A stretch of 64,000 nt of DNA from Ehretia macrophylla (taxonomy: Eukaryota; Streptophyta; Magnoliopsida; Boraginales; Ehretiaceae), in the NCBI GenBank assembly GCA_037974665.1, contig CM075767.1, forward strand, positions 2,172,501 through 2,236,500, given 5' to 3'. The translations under genes were made by a program, and so were the position numbers. Shown here piece by piece: positions 1 through 11,698 of this stretch (positions are counted from its first letter, which is position 1; every line of letters starts with the position of its first letter). Under the pieces are notes generated by a model. It was not told where the DNA came from. It saw nothing but the letters and a program-made list of their open reading frames with translations, and searched no databases.

Positions 1-1186
1 CATACATGTCCCGTGGAAATGGTAAGAAAGACTTCTTCCTCCCCGGAAGAAAGTGGTTCACAACTGGCCTTTCAAAGTGTATGGATTGGCAGGAAATGAA
101 TGGCATTTAATTAGCCTTTATTAGGGAGTTGGTGTTTGTCTTTGGAGCTCGGTTACTGGCATACTTCTAAGACTCTTCTTTATGGTTGGCAATCATAAAA
201 AGAGTAGCTTTCTTTTGGGGTTCTATTTGGTTGTTCTCTAGAGCATTCTTTGGTTTTCTTATAGGGTGTTCTTTGGAATTTCTGTGGGCACTTCTTGGTA
301 GACTTGGCTATTGGGTTTCGATCGGACTTACTGCATGGAATTATATATGGCATATGTGTCTCGGTCTTTATTGGTGTGTTACTGGCATCCCTTATTGGCA
401 ATTCTTCAATGGCATTTTATAGAATTCTTCGTGGTCATTTATCTAGTACTTACTTATTGGGCAATCCTTGTTACTTTCTTACTGGAGCATTGCTCGGTTA
501 TTTTCTTTGGCATCCCTCAGTTGGTTTGGTAATTGGAATTCCTATCGAACTTATTGTGTAATATTACTTACGGTATTCTTTGGAATTCTTATTGGGCATT
601 CTACTAGTATTTTCCTTATTGGCATTTATTGGAAGATCCTACACTTGGAATTCTGCTTGGACTTATTATCTTGTATTGTTTACGGCTTCTCCTTCGGCCT
701 TTCCACTCAGGGGAACCTATACTTGCTGTTTTACTAAGATGTTGCGGTAATGACTCAGTGATTGGAGGATTTCATTTAGAGATTGGCCTTTGGTATTCTT
801 CTCTATATTCTTTTACAGAACTTTCAGTTAGGTCTACTCACGGTAATCAGCACTGCATGAGGTGCATCTACTCTGGCTATCTTTTAACTTTCTTATTTGG
901 TACTTGTTAGACTTCTATTGGAGATTCGTAAATAGGGTATTCCTTCGGTATTCTTCTTGCCATTAATATGTGGTATTGATATTATCTACGGTATCCCTGC
1001 TTTAGTCTTTAGTTGGTATTTTCTAAGCATTATTGTTTGGGATTTTTATTCGGGTTTTCCTACAGCATCCTTATTCACTATCTTGCTCAGCAACTGATGA
1101 AGATTAGTCAGAGTTGGATTTCAGAGGATGCTGAGTTCTATTGGAAGAAGAATTGCGAGGACGCAATTGTTTTAAGGGGGGAAGGA
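1..1186 (+). mobile_element. Element A, right part of the non-coding interior
   Basis: This is the 3' part of the interior of a long-LTR retroelement whose left half lies outside the window. Its first bases correspond to the reverse complement of E1 at about 21853, and it runs in parallel with E1 down to 20590, ending in the same purine tract. It is T/G-rich and made of degenerate short repeats around TTGG-ATTCTT. That keeps stops rare in several frames at once, so the hydrophobic open frames of 60-90 codons seen here are composition artefacts. No gag, protease, reverse transcriptase or integrase motif is visible. A short inverted repeat (AATTGCG / CGCAATT, 1151-1168) precedes the purine tract. 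Inference: non-autonomous Ty3/gypsy-type element, broken or never coding. Confidence 0.75.
1170..1186 (+). promoter_or_regulatory. Polypurine tract of element A
   Basis: A run reading TTTTAAGGGGGGAAGGA directly before the LTR start, in the place where plus-strand DNA priming is known to occur in LTR retroelements. The same tract is found in reverse in E1 (20590-20604), and a close relative is in E2 (39894-39909). Confidence 0.75.
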
Positions 1187-2197
1187 TATGATAGCCCGAA
1201 CCCGGCATGCATTTAATAGCATGCGACTGCATTTAAGTAGATGTTTAATTAGTTAATTATCCATTTTGCACTATTTTGATATTTCTTTTAGAAGCATTTA
1301 GTAATTTTATATTGATTAATAAAAAGATTATTATCTATTTCTATTAATTATAGTAATTGAATTTATTCTCTTGTATTTAATTAAGTATCATCTTAAATGT
1401 TAATATTTAATTGCACTTGATTACATGTTTATATTTACTTGTTCATTTGTATCTTGGCATTAACTTCATAATTCTTTAAAATATTCTAGAAATAGTTAAA
1501 TTAATTATGTTTAAATGAATATTCATTATTTTGATTGATTTAATTATTTTAATAATCGGGTTTAATTGTCTTGCATTACCATTCCTCAGTTTTCAAATAA
1601 TGAGAAAAGTAACCCCGAGCCGGAGTAGGTTTTAAACTATTCCCCTATTCTACTTTTCAAAAATTATAGTTTTCTATTATTGCTCATCACTTTATTAGCG
1701 ATCATTTATTTACCGTTCGATCGTAGTATTTCGAAAATGAGAGTTAGAGAAATATTCTTCGGACTTAGTGAAAAATGTTTTTAGCTTAATTTAACTAGTT
1801 TTAGTTGTTTTTCATTTAATTGCATTGTTTTAACTTGGAATAGATTAAATGGCATCAAAATAAGCTAATTTGACCAATTTTCACTTAAGATTGACTTTGC
1901 AAAATGACCAAAATGCCCTTTATCATCTTTTAAATAATAAAACAAGGAAAATATCAAATAAAACAAATTGCAAAATGCCCATTTGTCCTTGTCATGGCCT
2001 AAACTCTCCAAGAGGAAAAAAAAGATTTTGCTTCCATTTTTCTTGTGCAATCATTCGTGGAATCGAGCAAGGATCGTGGCTAAGGTCCTTGCGGGTCTTG
2101 GTCTTCAATCTCTGTGAGGGTTTTCACGCTTTTGTGCATTTAAATTCTAATTTGAATTTTGTTTCAAATTTTTAGATTTGATATATAATGTGTTATA

Positions 2198-4382
2198 TGT
2201 TAGAGATATGCCCTAATGCTACATATTTGGATGACATATATTGGGGCATTTTGATATTTACTTATGGCATTAGTGTTTATATGTTCGTTTACATATTGAC
2301 ATAATTAGGACATTCATATTCTCCTTCTTTACGTGTATGAATGAGTCCCTAGTATTTTCATTAGAGGAATGTATTCTAAAAACGTTTAGAATATGTTGGC
2401 GTATTTCCTTAATATGATAAATACTTAAAGTGTTCATAGTCCTTAGATTATTTGATCGGGACTTTAATAATCAATTACGGACTATCACATGTGTTGTTAC
2501 CTTTGATTAACATAGAGATGTTAATGATAAAGGATGGTGAGCCATAACAGCATAGCGATGCGATTAACAAACATGTGGATGACTATTAGTTGAATAGATC
2601 ATTGAACGTGACGTGAATAACAAATTACATGACTTTGGATTAATAATTTGTTAATCGTTGCAATTGTGCATGTAATCCTTAGACTTGAGACATTACGGTT
2701 GTCATATGTATTGGGGTTTGATTCTAGCGTTTGGACAATGATTGTTTCGACAAACGAGATGAGATACGTCTTCTTGCAGTTTTATTCGTCTGGTATAGTG
2801 ATTGACAAGTAGTAGTCAAGAGAGGATCCGTTAACCTCCGGCGTAAGGCGATGTCCTATGCGATCTAAGATTGGTTGTTTAATGAGGAAATCCTTGGCCA
2901 AGGTATGAATGATGGAGAAAGCGTTTTCCATGTGTCATCTCTCTTTACACCAATTAGATCTATGCATGGTATCGAGTTTATGAACTTAATCGAATCATGG
3001 TTCTTGCTCGACGGGATAATTAATGGAAGGATTGGATTGCACGATAATCGGCGACCATAAATAGATTCACTTGAATACATTGGTAGCTAGAACGTCACTC
3101 AAGAACTCTGAAGGTGTTTTGAGAATGACGAGATATATTCTCTAAACAAGTCAAATAGTTTGATTAACATTGAAAGTGTTCAACGTTTCTTCAATGCTAT
3201 ATAGCGGTGAATTTAGAAAGTCACACACAATAGAGCATGGTGAATGGTTTTTCTATTGAGCTTGATTTAGTTTCTCTTAAATTGTTAAAGTGTTAACAAT
3301 TGCGTTTATTTTCTCTTGAATTGTTAAAGTGTTAACAATTGTGTTTAGTTTCTCTTGAATTGTTAAAGTGTTAACAATTATATTTTGTTTCTCTTATATT
3401 GTTAAGGAGTTAACAATTATGTAATTGACCTTTTAAAAGTTATTGGGGGTCAATATGCAATTATTATTAAGTGTTGGACTAATGTGAAAATATGAAAATG
3501 TTGTTTTCATATATTTCAACTAATTATGATTAGGTTTAATATTTAAATACATTAGTGAAAAAATACTACAATAAAAGAAACAAAAAATGACAAAGTTGTC
3601 ATCTTTTCTTTTCTAACAAAGAGACAACACAACCTTAATTCAAGGAAGGTTGTCTTCACTTTTATTCAAAAAGAGAGACAAGACAACAAAAGAAAATGAA
3701 GACTTGTCTTCTTTGCCTTGAAGACTCCACACGTTGGAGAAAGAAAAAGATGAAGAAAGAGAATTGTCTTCATCATCAACCAAGCCATTAGTTGTCTTCA
3801 TCTATCTCTCTCCTCAAGCCTCCATGGCTGAAAAAATTAGAGAAAAACGCAGCAAAAAGAAAGAGAAGGAAAAGTATCTTCCTCTTCATCATCTTGAGAG
3901 AACCATGGCTGAAAAATGAAGATGAACTAGATGCACTTGTCTTCTCTTCTTCTTCATAAAAACGCAGCCAAGGAAAGGGAGAAGAAGAAAATGGTTTTGC
4001 TCTCTTCTTCACAAACAAGCTCATAAATCTTCCATGGTTATCTAGCACAAAACAACCACGGAAATGGAGAAGTCATTCTTTGCTCGTGTGGACGGACTAG
4101 AGCCCTTGTGCTTTCAAGGGGTGGTGTCTTCAATCAAGTGAGCAAAATTTCAGATTTGTGGCTTCCTTGAGTTGTCTACAAGTATCCTCTTCTTTTATCT
4201 CTTGTCAATATATATATATTTTCTATATATATGTTTTGTATATGTTAATCACATGATATCAAGATTAGAGTTTCATATGAACATCATGCTTTGAATTCCA
4301 GAAATTTTTGAATGTCATGTTTTGCTTCCGCTCGATTCTTAGCTAGATGATGTTCATAGCTCTAAATATACAAGATCCTTCA
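2198..4382 (+). repeat. 5' LTR of Copia 1
   Basis: 2185 bp, TG...CA ends, starting TGTTAGAG and ending GATCCTTCA just before the primer site. It holds the 12-bp palindrome CCTTGGCCAAGG (2892-2903), four tandem hairpins (3270-3420) and a purine/pyrimidine-rich stretch (3590-4060). Short open frames on both strands in that last stretch recur in the 3' LTR and are not genes. Confidence 0.9.
3270..3420 (+). repeat. Four tandem about 40-bp hairpin units in the 5' LTR
   Basis: Each unit starts TTTCTCTT and contains AATTGTTAA then AGTG then TTAACAATT, an inverted repeat with 9-bp arms and a 4-base loop. Three units are near-perfect; the fourth is more diverged. The same block is at 10584-10733 in the 3' LTR. 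Confidence 0.85.
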
Positions 4383-4384
4383 AG

Positions 4385-4396
4385 TGGTATCAGAGC
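4385..4396 (+). promoter_or_regulatory. Primer-binding site of Copia 1
   Basis: TGGTATCAGAGC two bases after the 5' LTR, complementary to the 3' end of plant initiator tRNA-Met. Confidence 0.9.
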
Positions 4397-7300
4397 AAGG
4401 ACTTGATGTTCATGTGATTACATATGTGTTTGCTTAAAGTTTCGAAAGTCTTGAGCACAAAAGAGGAAGGAAAAAGTTTCAACATTTCTGAAAAATGTTT
4501 CTGTCTACTGTTTTTGCGTTTCTATTTTGGCATAGTAAATGTTGTTAGATTTGGCTGATTTTTGGATATGTTATGCTATAGAGATAGTATAACATTTCAT
4601 CCTCTAATATGCATCTCCTAATTTCGTGGCTAAGGGTTTCAGAAAAATCAAAATCAGTAGGTTCACTGATTCTCGCGTAAAGTTGGACAGATTGCGCAGT
4701 TGTATTCTAAGAGGCATAACTCAGTCAATTTAACTCCGAATTGAGTTCTGTTTGATTCTAAAACTATTTACACTCGAAGAGCTACATCTCTGAAAAATTT
4801 CAGAATTTTTGGAGAACTGTGGATAGGCTAAACGAGTCAAAACAGTTGGTATATGTGCAGCAGATTTATGATGGGTCATAAATTGAAAGCAATGACTAAT
4901 TGGTTTGATTTTGGTTAAGTCCAATGGGGTTAAAAATCAGTGGGCTTTAGTCTAATAAGATTAGATGAGATTGTTTTTCTTAGTAAAGATTAAAATGAGC
5001 CTTCGAACTCAAATTGGGCCATAAAATTAACAAAGGATTTGCATTGGGCCTTATTGAACAAGTATGGACTTAAAATTGGTTTTATCTAGTTCTTTTGTGT
5101 TGTTTAACACGAGATGCTAAAATATCAAGATATGAAACTTATTGCAAACATGCCTTTTATTTATTTAATGTATTGGATACATTAGTTTGTGCTAGCTTGC
5201 TTGTTTAGCTTTATTGTTTATGTATATGATGCATATCCTATGCTTTATGAGTTTTATCTTACATTGTGATGTTGGATGATAAATGGTGAATTTGATCATG
5301 GACTTGGTTAATGAATGGTTAATTGGTTGTAATTTCATTAAATGGCGTCGTAACTAATTATATAATTCATTAGTATGTAATTGAGACATAAGTCTCATTT
5401 TATTTTCTTGCAATTGAGAGAAATTTGTAGTGAGGCATAATGTATGTAATTTCTACAAGAAGTTTGCAAGAAGACCATTGGAGACTTTCAAGGAGTTGAA
5501 GGTGTTTTGGATCATTGAAGAAAATCAAGAAGACAAGACCAAAGAAGACATGAAGATGTGCTTGTTTAGGTTTTATTTTTGTCTTGATTTAATTCATAGT
5601 CCAAGTCCATGATCCACCATAATGTATGATTTTGCATGTATGTTTATTTATTTGCTTATATGTGATGTATGCTTGTAAATTAACTAATGTGCAAAGTGAG
5701 ACCTAATTAAATTCAAGATCTTCCTACGTGTTGTAAAGCGGTAAAAGTGTTTATCGTTGCCCTCCACTATCCTAGGTTATATTTGCTCGATTGGGTATGT
5801 CTTGGCTAACCCAAAGGTAGGAAGACATATTCCATGAAAGTATTATGTTTACCTTGTAAGCATAGTGATATTGTGTTGTTCCAATATCACGAGGCCAATA
5901 ACGCACTAAAGCTGAGGTCCGGGATTCAAATTATCGCAACACTGTGACGGTGGATGTAATTTAACTAGATCACGTTTCCAATAATGCACAAAAGCTGAGG
6001 TTACAGTGATTTAGGGGCAAAATGACCATATCCTATATAGTGATATAGATAGTAATCGTTGCTAACTTTTTGTATGTATATTCCAATAATGCACCAAAGC
6101 TGAGGGGTATTCATATTAAAGAGAACTATGGTCACCTACTAATGAATCTTTAATTAGATTCACGATCTCATTTAGGAAGTGTGGGATTCGATAAAATTAG
6201 CACGAGGTATCTTTTAATTAAAGGCCAAATTAAATGTTTTAACAAGTTTATGTCAACTAGCGATCTTTTTTTTTCTGCATACATTTATGGCTACAACAAT
6301 GAACCTGTCATTTTTAATTAACTAGACTTTATATTGCGCAACTGGACCAAACTTTTTAATTAACGTTATCATCTAAGAATGGTTCTTAGAAACTTAATAA
6401 AGTCTTAGAGTTATATGCTCCATTATTATTTTTATCTTGATAATGTATCAAAACGAAAAGTTGTAATACTTATGGATGATAAGTAAAACAAATTAAATAT
6501 GTTAAAGATTTTTATTCTTTCATAGTTTGCATAAGGGTATGCAAGATGTAAAGAATATAATTCTAAAACTAGCAAATGGTTTTGTGGTAAGCATATTTAA
6601 TGCATGATATTAGATATAAATGAAATTCATTCTTATATTTGTATTTCCTCTTTGGTTAATGGTAATGCAAAGAAGAAAGGCAAAAAGACATGATTTCTAT
6701 TAGCCAGTGGAGGCATATCTAAGAAGAAAATTAAGGACTGTATAGGCATGTGTAAATGATGTTTTCATGGCCTTAAAACCGGACATTAAAAGAGGTTTTA
6801 ATCCAAAGTATCTTTATAGCTTGAATGTCAAGGTTGTAAAGCTACTATAAATTATAAATCTTCTTTGATTGTGATTGGTACTACTTTATGGATTCTAGTG
6901 AAACATTAGTGAATGTGTTCGAAGATAGAATCTTAATCTCAGTAGTGCGCTTTCGAAAGCGTGGAATATTTTCAGTGTTAGCAAATGAAACAAAGGTTGT
7001 TGCGTTAACTAAAGACAATTTGTTTGGATGCCTTCTGGACATATTTTATATTTTAAGAATTATACCTAAATGATGTTAGGAATAAAAAGTATATTCCTAA
7101 AGATTATAAAAGCACATTATGGTGTAGTCTTTATTATCTTGATATGGATGAAAGAATGTGTTGCAAACATATTGTCAACCGTTATAACCGTCCACCAAAT
7201 TTTAAGATTACTCAAATAATCCAAATTAATTGTAGTTTCTACATGATTAGGTTTTTCTAAATAATAAGATGATGATTAGGTTGGTTTGATCAACTTATAC

Positions 7301-9525
7301 ATCTTATTTATTGGAATGGTAACCAAGTCATCCTTTGTTTGATAAAGGATAAAAACTACTAGGCTATTTGGATTAGTACATATAGATGTATTTAGAGCTA
7401 TTTGTGAATAGGCTCGTGTAGTAAAATGTATTAGTGCCTTATGATTAGATCGTGAAGGTAAAATACTTAAGTACTATTTTATTTGAGTATCCTAAAATTT
7501 TGATATAGTATCGAAAATTAACAATGCCCGGTGTACCACAATTAAATAGGGTTTTCTTAGTGAAAAAACAGTGCTTTGTTGGACATAGTACAATTGTTGA
7601 TTAGTTTGACTAATCATTATATTTATTTGTGGGTCATACTTTCCTCAATTTAATATTATATTGAATAGTAACTGCCTACTATTGCTAGAACTTTATATTT
7701 GATATAAGTTGGATGTCAACTAAGTATTAAATGTGTTAATTTTGGTTTGTCCTACTTTTATTGAAATTTTTTTTAAAGGACTAGTGGGAGTTTTGGTTAA
7801 AGGTAATTTTATAGTATATCTTAGTTTTGTAGGATATAATTTCTATTTAGTGATCTATTATATTGTAATCTTTCTTGAAGAAAAGGTTTTGTTCAAGAAG
7901 ATGTTACTTTATAATAAAATAGAAATTGAGGATGTATCCTCTAAAGCTATAAAATCACCTAGACCAAAGTAATGAATCTATTCAATAAGGTCCGTGATGA
8001 GTCATCACACAAGATCTTTGAAAAACTAGTAGTGTATCTCATTCTTTAAAAGAATATAGGGATATCTTTTTGGGATGCACAAACGTTGTTTGTGTATTTG
8101 AGATAATTATCAATTAGTTGATCCTACGATCTACAAAGAAACGATATATTTGATATCGACTCCAAGAAACTATATAATGCGAAGCATAATAATGAGACTC
8201 CATATACTTTAGCTTAATCTGGATATTGATCTCAGAGATAAAGGTTGAAGTTAATAGAAAAAGGTAATGACCTTTTATAACTATATTGGTTTCTAAAAGA
8301 TATCATCAAAGCCAAAGTGTTAGCTATGATGAAGTCTTTTTACCAATTATTGTGTTTTAGTCTCGTTATATTATGATAGTCATTATAGCATATTGTTTTA
8401 CAATATTGATGATTCTGATCTTTTGATATGAGTAATATGTGCATACTTGATAAATCCACTTGTGGATTTTTAAGTGAATTCCTTGGAAATGTTTCACCTA
8501 TTTCAAATGAGATTAAAGAGTTAGATTTCATTTAAAATGTAGATGAACCTTGTGATTGCAAAAGAATAGTGGGAGCGTATCCACTTTTCTATGATTACAA
8601 TAATGATGACTTCAATATCATAGTTGATGATATGTGTGTTGTGATATTAATTATAGTCTAGTCATATTAAATGCTCTCCATTTAGAACTTGTCGTTCATA
8701 TCTTGTGAATTTGTAGCTATAATGATAGTACAAATAGATTGCTCGACATATTCCTTAGATTGTACATAAGAGTGGTTTTGAAGGTGTTTAAGAAACTCTA
8801 GTTGCATAACAAATTTGTATTCAAAGTTATAGTAATTTCATATTTGTTATATTATGTACAAGACTTGATATTGCGTAAACTGTTACGAGTAAATATTAGT
8901 CCAATCCAAGTTTGGGATGACTGATAGAATTGAAGTATATTCTTAAGTACTTAGGAAGCACTAAAGATATATATTTTAGTTTATGGAGGAGGTAAATTCC
9001 GTAGTGATGAATTTACTAGTTCAGATTCTTAATCTGAATCTTATAATAGAATGTCTATGTTAGGGTTCACGTTTATTTGTAGTGGGAGCTCAATAAGTTA
9101 GAAAGGTTCTGAGAAAACTATAGATTCCATTACATAACTCATGTCTTTTGTGATATGTAATATTAGAAAATAAGTTGTTTGGATCGAGGAAATCATACGA
9201 GTTAGTTATGGTTCCTATCCTTAAGTTGTGAAGCTTTTATTGTTACGACTATACGGAGCTACTGCACAAGCTTGTGGAACCAAGGTCTCACTATATGTCC
9301 AAACATTTGGAAAAGTGTTTCCATTTTCATATGTTGTATCTGTAGCCAATAATCATATTGAGATATGTCTTTGCAGAAAACGACCACATCTCTTGATGTA
9401 GCTGACCCACTTACCGTAGCTATCAATCAGTCACAACTAGGTCCTCGTTTTGAGAAGATGAGTATACGATATCAATGTTTGTTGTACTAATACTATGTTT
9501 CATAGCATTAGTGCAAGTGGGAGAT
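4397..9525 (+). mobile_element. Copia 1 interior, decayed
   Basis: About 5.1 kb between primer site and 3' LTR. The leader (about 4397-6250) shares an ordered set of short blocks with Copia 2: CATCCTAGG, CCCAAAGGTAG, AACTAGATCAC, and three copies of a 23-bp motif at 5895-5917, 5978-6000 and 6083-6105. Downstream, Copia Pol remains are recognisable near 8850-9000 (a stretch resembling the usual SNPGxxHW / ILKYLxxTKD region of Copia) and just before the purine tract. The rest is A/T-rich and heavily decayed. There is no intact coding region. It ends in CAAGTGGGAGAT, the usual Copia purine tract form. Confidence 0.8.
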
Positions 9526-11698
9526 TGTTAGAGATATGCCATAATGCTACATATTTGGATGACATATATTGGGGTATTTTGACATAATCAGGACATTCAT
9601 ATTCTCCTTCTTTACGTGTATGAATGAGTCACTAGTATTTTCATTAGAGGAATGTATTCTAAAAGCGTTTAGAATATGTTGGCGTATTTCCTTAATATGA
9701 TAAATACTTAAAGTGTTCATAGTCCTTAGATTATTTGATCGGGACTTTAATAATCAATTACGGACTATCACATGTGTTGTTACCTTTGATTAACATAGAG
9801 ATGTTAATGATAAAGGATGGTGAGCCATAACAGCATAGCGATGCGATTAACAAACATGTGGATGACTATTAGTTGAATAGATCATTGAACGTGACGTGAA
9901 TAACAAATTACATGACTTTGGATTAATAATTTGTTAATCGTTGCAATTGTGCATGTAATCCTTAGACTTGAGACATTACGGTTGTCATATGTATTGGGGT
10001 TTGATTCTAGCGTTTGGACAATGATTGTTTCGACAAACGAGATGAGATACATCCTCTTGCAGTTTTATTCGTCTGGTATAGTGATTGACAAGTAGTAGTC
10101 AAGAGAGGATCCGTTAACCTCCGGCGTGAGGCGATGTCCTATGCGATCTAAGATTGGTTGTTTAATGAGGAAATCCTTGGCCAAGGTATGAATGATGGAG
10201 AAAGCGTTTTCCATGTGTCATCTCTCTTTACACCAATTAGATCTATGCATGGTATCGAGTTTATGAACTTAATCAAATCATGGTTCTTGCTCGACGGGAT
10301 AATTAATGGAAGGATTGGATTGCACGATAATCGGCGACCATAAATAGATTCACTTGAATAAGACTTCATTGCTTTATAAACTGTCTTGATACATTGGTAG
10401 CTAGAACGTCACTCAAGAACTCTGAAGGTGTTTGAGAATGACGGGAGATATTCTCTAAACAAATCAAATAGTTTGATTAACATTGAAAGTGTTCAACGTT
10501 TCTTCAATGCTATATAGCGGTGAATTTAGAAAGTCACACACAATAGAGCATGGTGAATAGTTTTTCTATTGAGCTTGATTTAGTTTCTCTTAAATTGTTA
10601 AAGTGTTAACAATTGCGTTTATTTTCTCTTGAATTGTTAAAGTGTTAACAATTGTGTTTAGTTTCTCTTGAATTGTTAAAGTGTTAACAATTATATTTTG
10701 TTTCTCTTATATTGTTAAGGAGTTAACAATTGTGTAATTGACCTTTTAAAAGTTATTGGGGGTCAATATGCAATTATTATTAAGTGTTGGACTAATGTGA
10801 AAATATGAAAAGGTTGTTTTCATAAATTTCAACTAATTATGATTAGGGTTAATATTTAAATACATTAGTGAAAAAATACTACAATAAAAGAAACAAAAAA
10901 TGACAAAGTTGTCATCTTTTCTTTTCTAACAAAGAGACAAGAGAACTTTAATCCAAGGAGGGTTGCCTTCACCTTTATTCAAAAAGAGAGACAAGACAAC
11001 AAAAGAAAATGAAGACTTCTCTTCTTTGCCTTGAAGACTCCACACGTTGGAGAAAGAAAAAGATGAAGAAAGAGAATTGTCTTCATCATCAACCAAGCCA
11101 TGAGTTGTCTTCATCTATCTCTCTCCTCAAGCCTCCATGGCTGCAAAAATTAGAGAAAATCGCAGCAAAAAGAAAGAGAAGGAAAAGTATCTTCCTCTTC
11201 ATCATCTTGAGAGAACCATGGCTGAAAAATGAAGATGAACTAGATGCACTTGTCTTCTCTTCTTCTTCATAAAAACGCAGCCAAGGAAAGGGAGAAGAAG
11301 AAAATGGTTTTGCTCTCTTCTTCACAAACAAGCTCATAAATCTTCCATGGTTATCCAGCACAAAACAACGACGGAAATGGACAAGGAATTCTTTGCTCCT
11401 GTGGACGGACTAGAGCCCTTGTGCTTTCAAGGGGTGGTGTCTTCAATCAAGTGAGCAAAATTTCAGATTTGTGGCTTCCTTGAGTTGTCTACAAGAGGTA
11501 TCCTCTTCTTTTATCTCTTGTCAATATATATATATTTGCTATATATATGTTTTGTATATGTTAATCACATGATATCAAGATTAGAGTTTCATATGAACAT
11601 CATGCTTTGAATTCCAGAAATTTTTGAATGTCATGTTTTGCTTCCGCTCGATTCTTAGCTAGATGATGTTCATAGCTCTAAATATACGAGATCCGTCA
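9526..11698 (+). repeat. 3' LTR of Copia 1
   Basis: 2173 bp, nearly identical to the 5' LTR by eye. It carries the same CCTTGGCCAAGG palindrome (10175-10186) and the same four hairpin units (10584-10733). It ends GATCCGTCA, followed by the TTATA duplication. Confidence 0.9.

Larger units (their letters stand above)
2198..11698 (+). mobile_element. Copia 1: Ty1/copia element, Angela/BARE-like, decayed
   Basis: A complete-length LTR element of 9.5 kb flanked by a perfect 5-bp duplication TTATA (2193-2197 and 11699-11703). LTRs begin TGTTAGAGATATGCCC, the LTR start typical of the plant Angela/BARE group of Copia. Parts: 5' LTR 2198-4382, primer site for tRNA-Met at 4385, leader with a three-fold motif (5895-6105), decayed Gag-Pol region, purine tract about 9514-9525, 3' LTR 9526-11698. 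Remains typical of the Copia reverse transcriptase/RNase H end are recognisable near 8850-9000. It is broken many times over and has no useful open frame. In one 200-bp stretch the LTRs differ at about 1-2% of positions, so it is young compared with its host LTR A. Confidence 0.9.

Noticed and set aside
186-910. Several overlapping hydrophobic open frames of 73-93 codons
   Set aside because: They lie in the T/G-rich degenerate repeat of element A, are open in two or three frames at once, and the same effect appears in E1 and E2. No family resemblance.
3734-4048. Open frames on both strands in a purine/pyrimidine-rich stretch, repeated at 11009-11361
   Set aside because: Part of the Copia 1 LTRs; both copies come from LTR identity, and low-complexity Lys/Glu/Ser and Ser/Phe content follows from composition.
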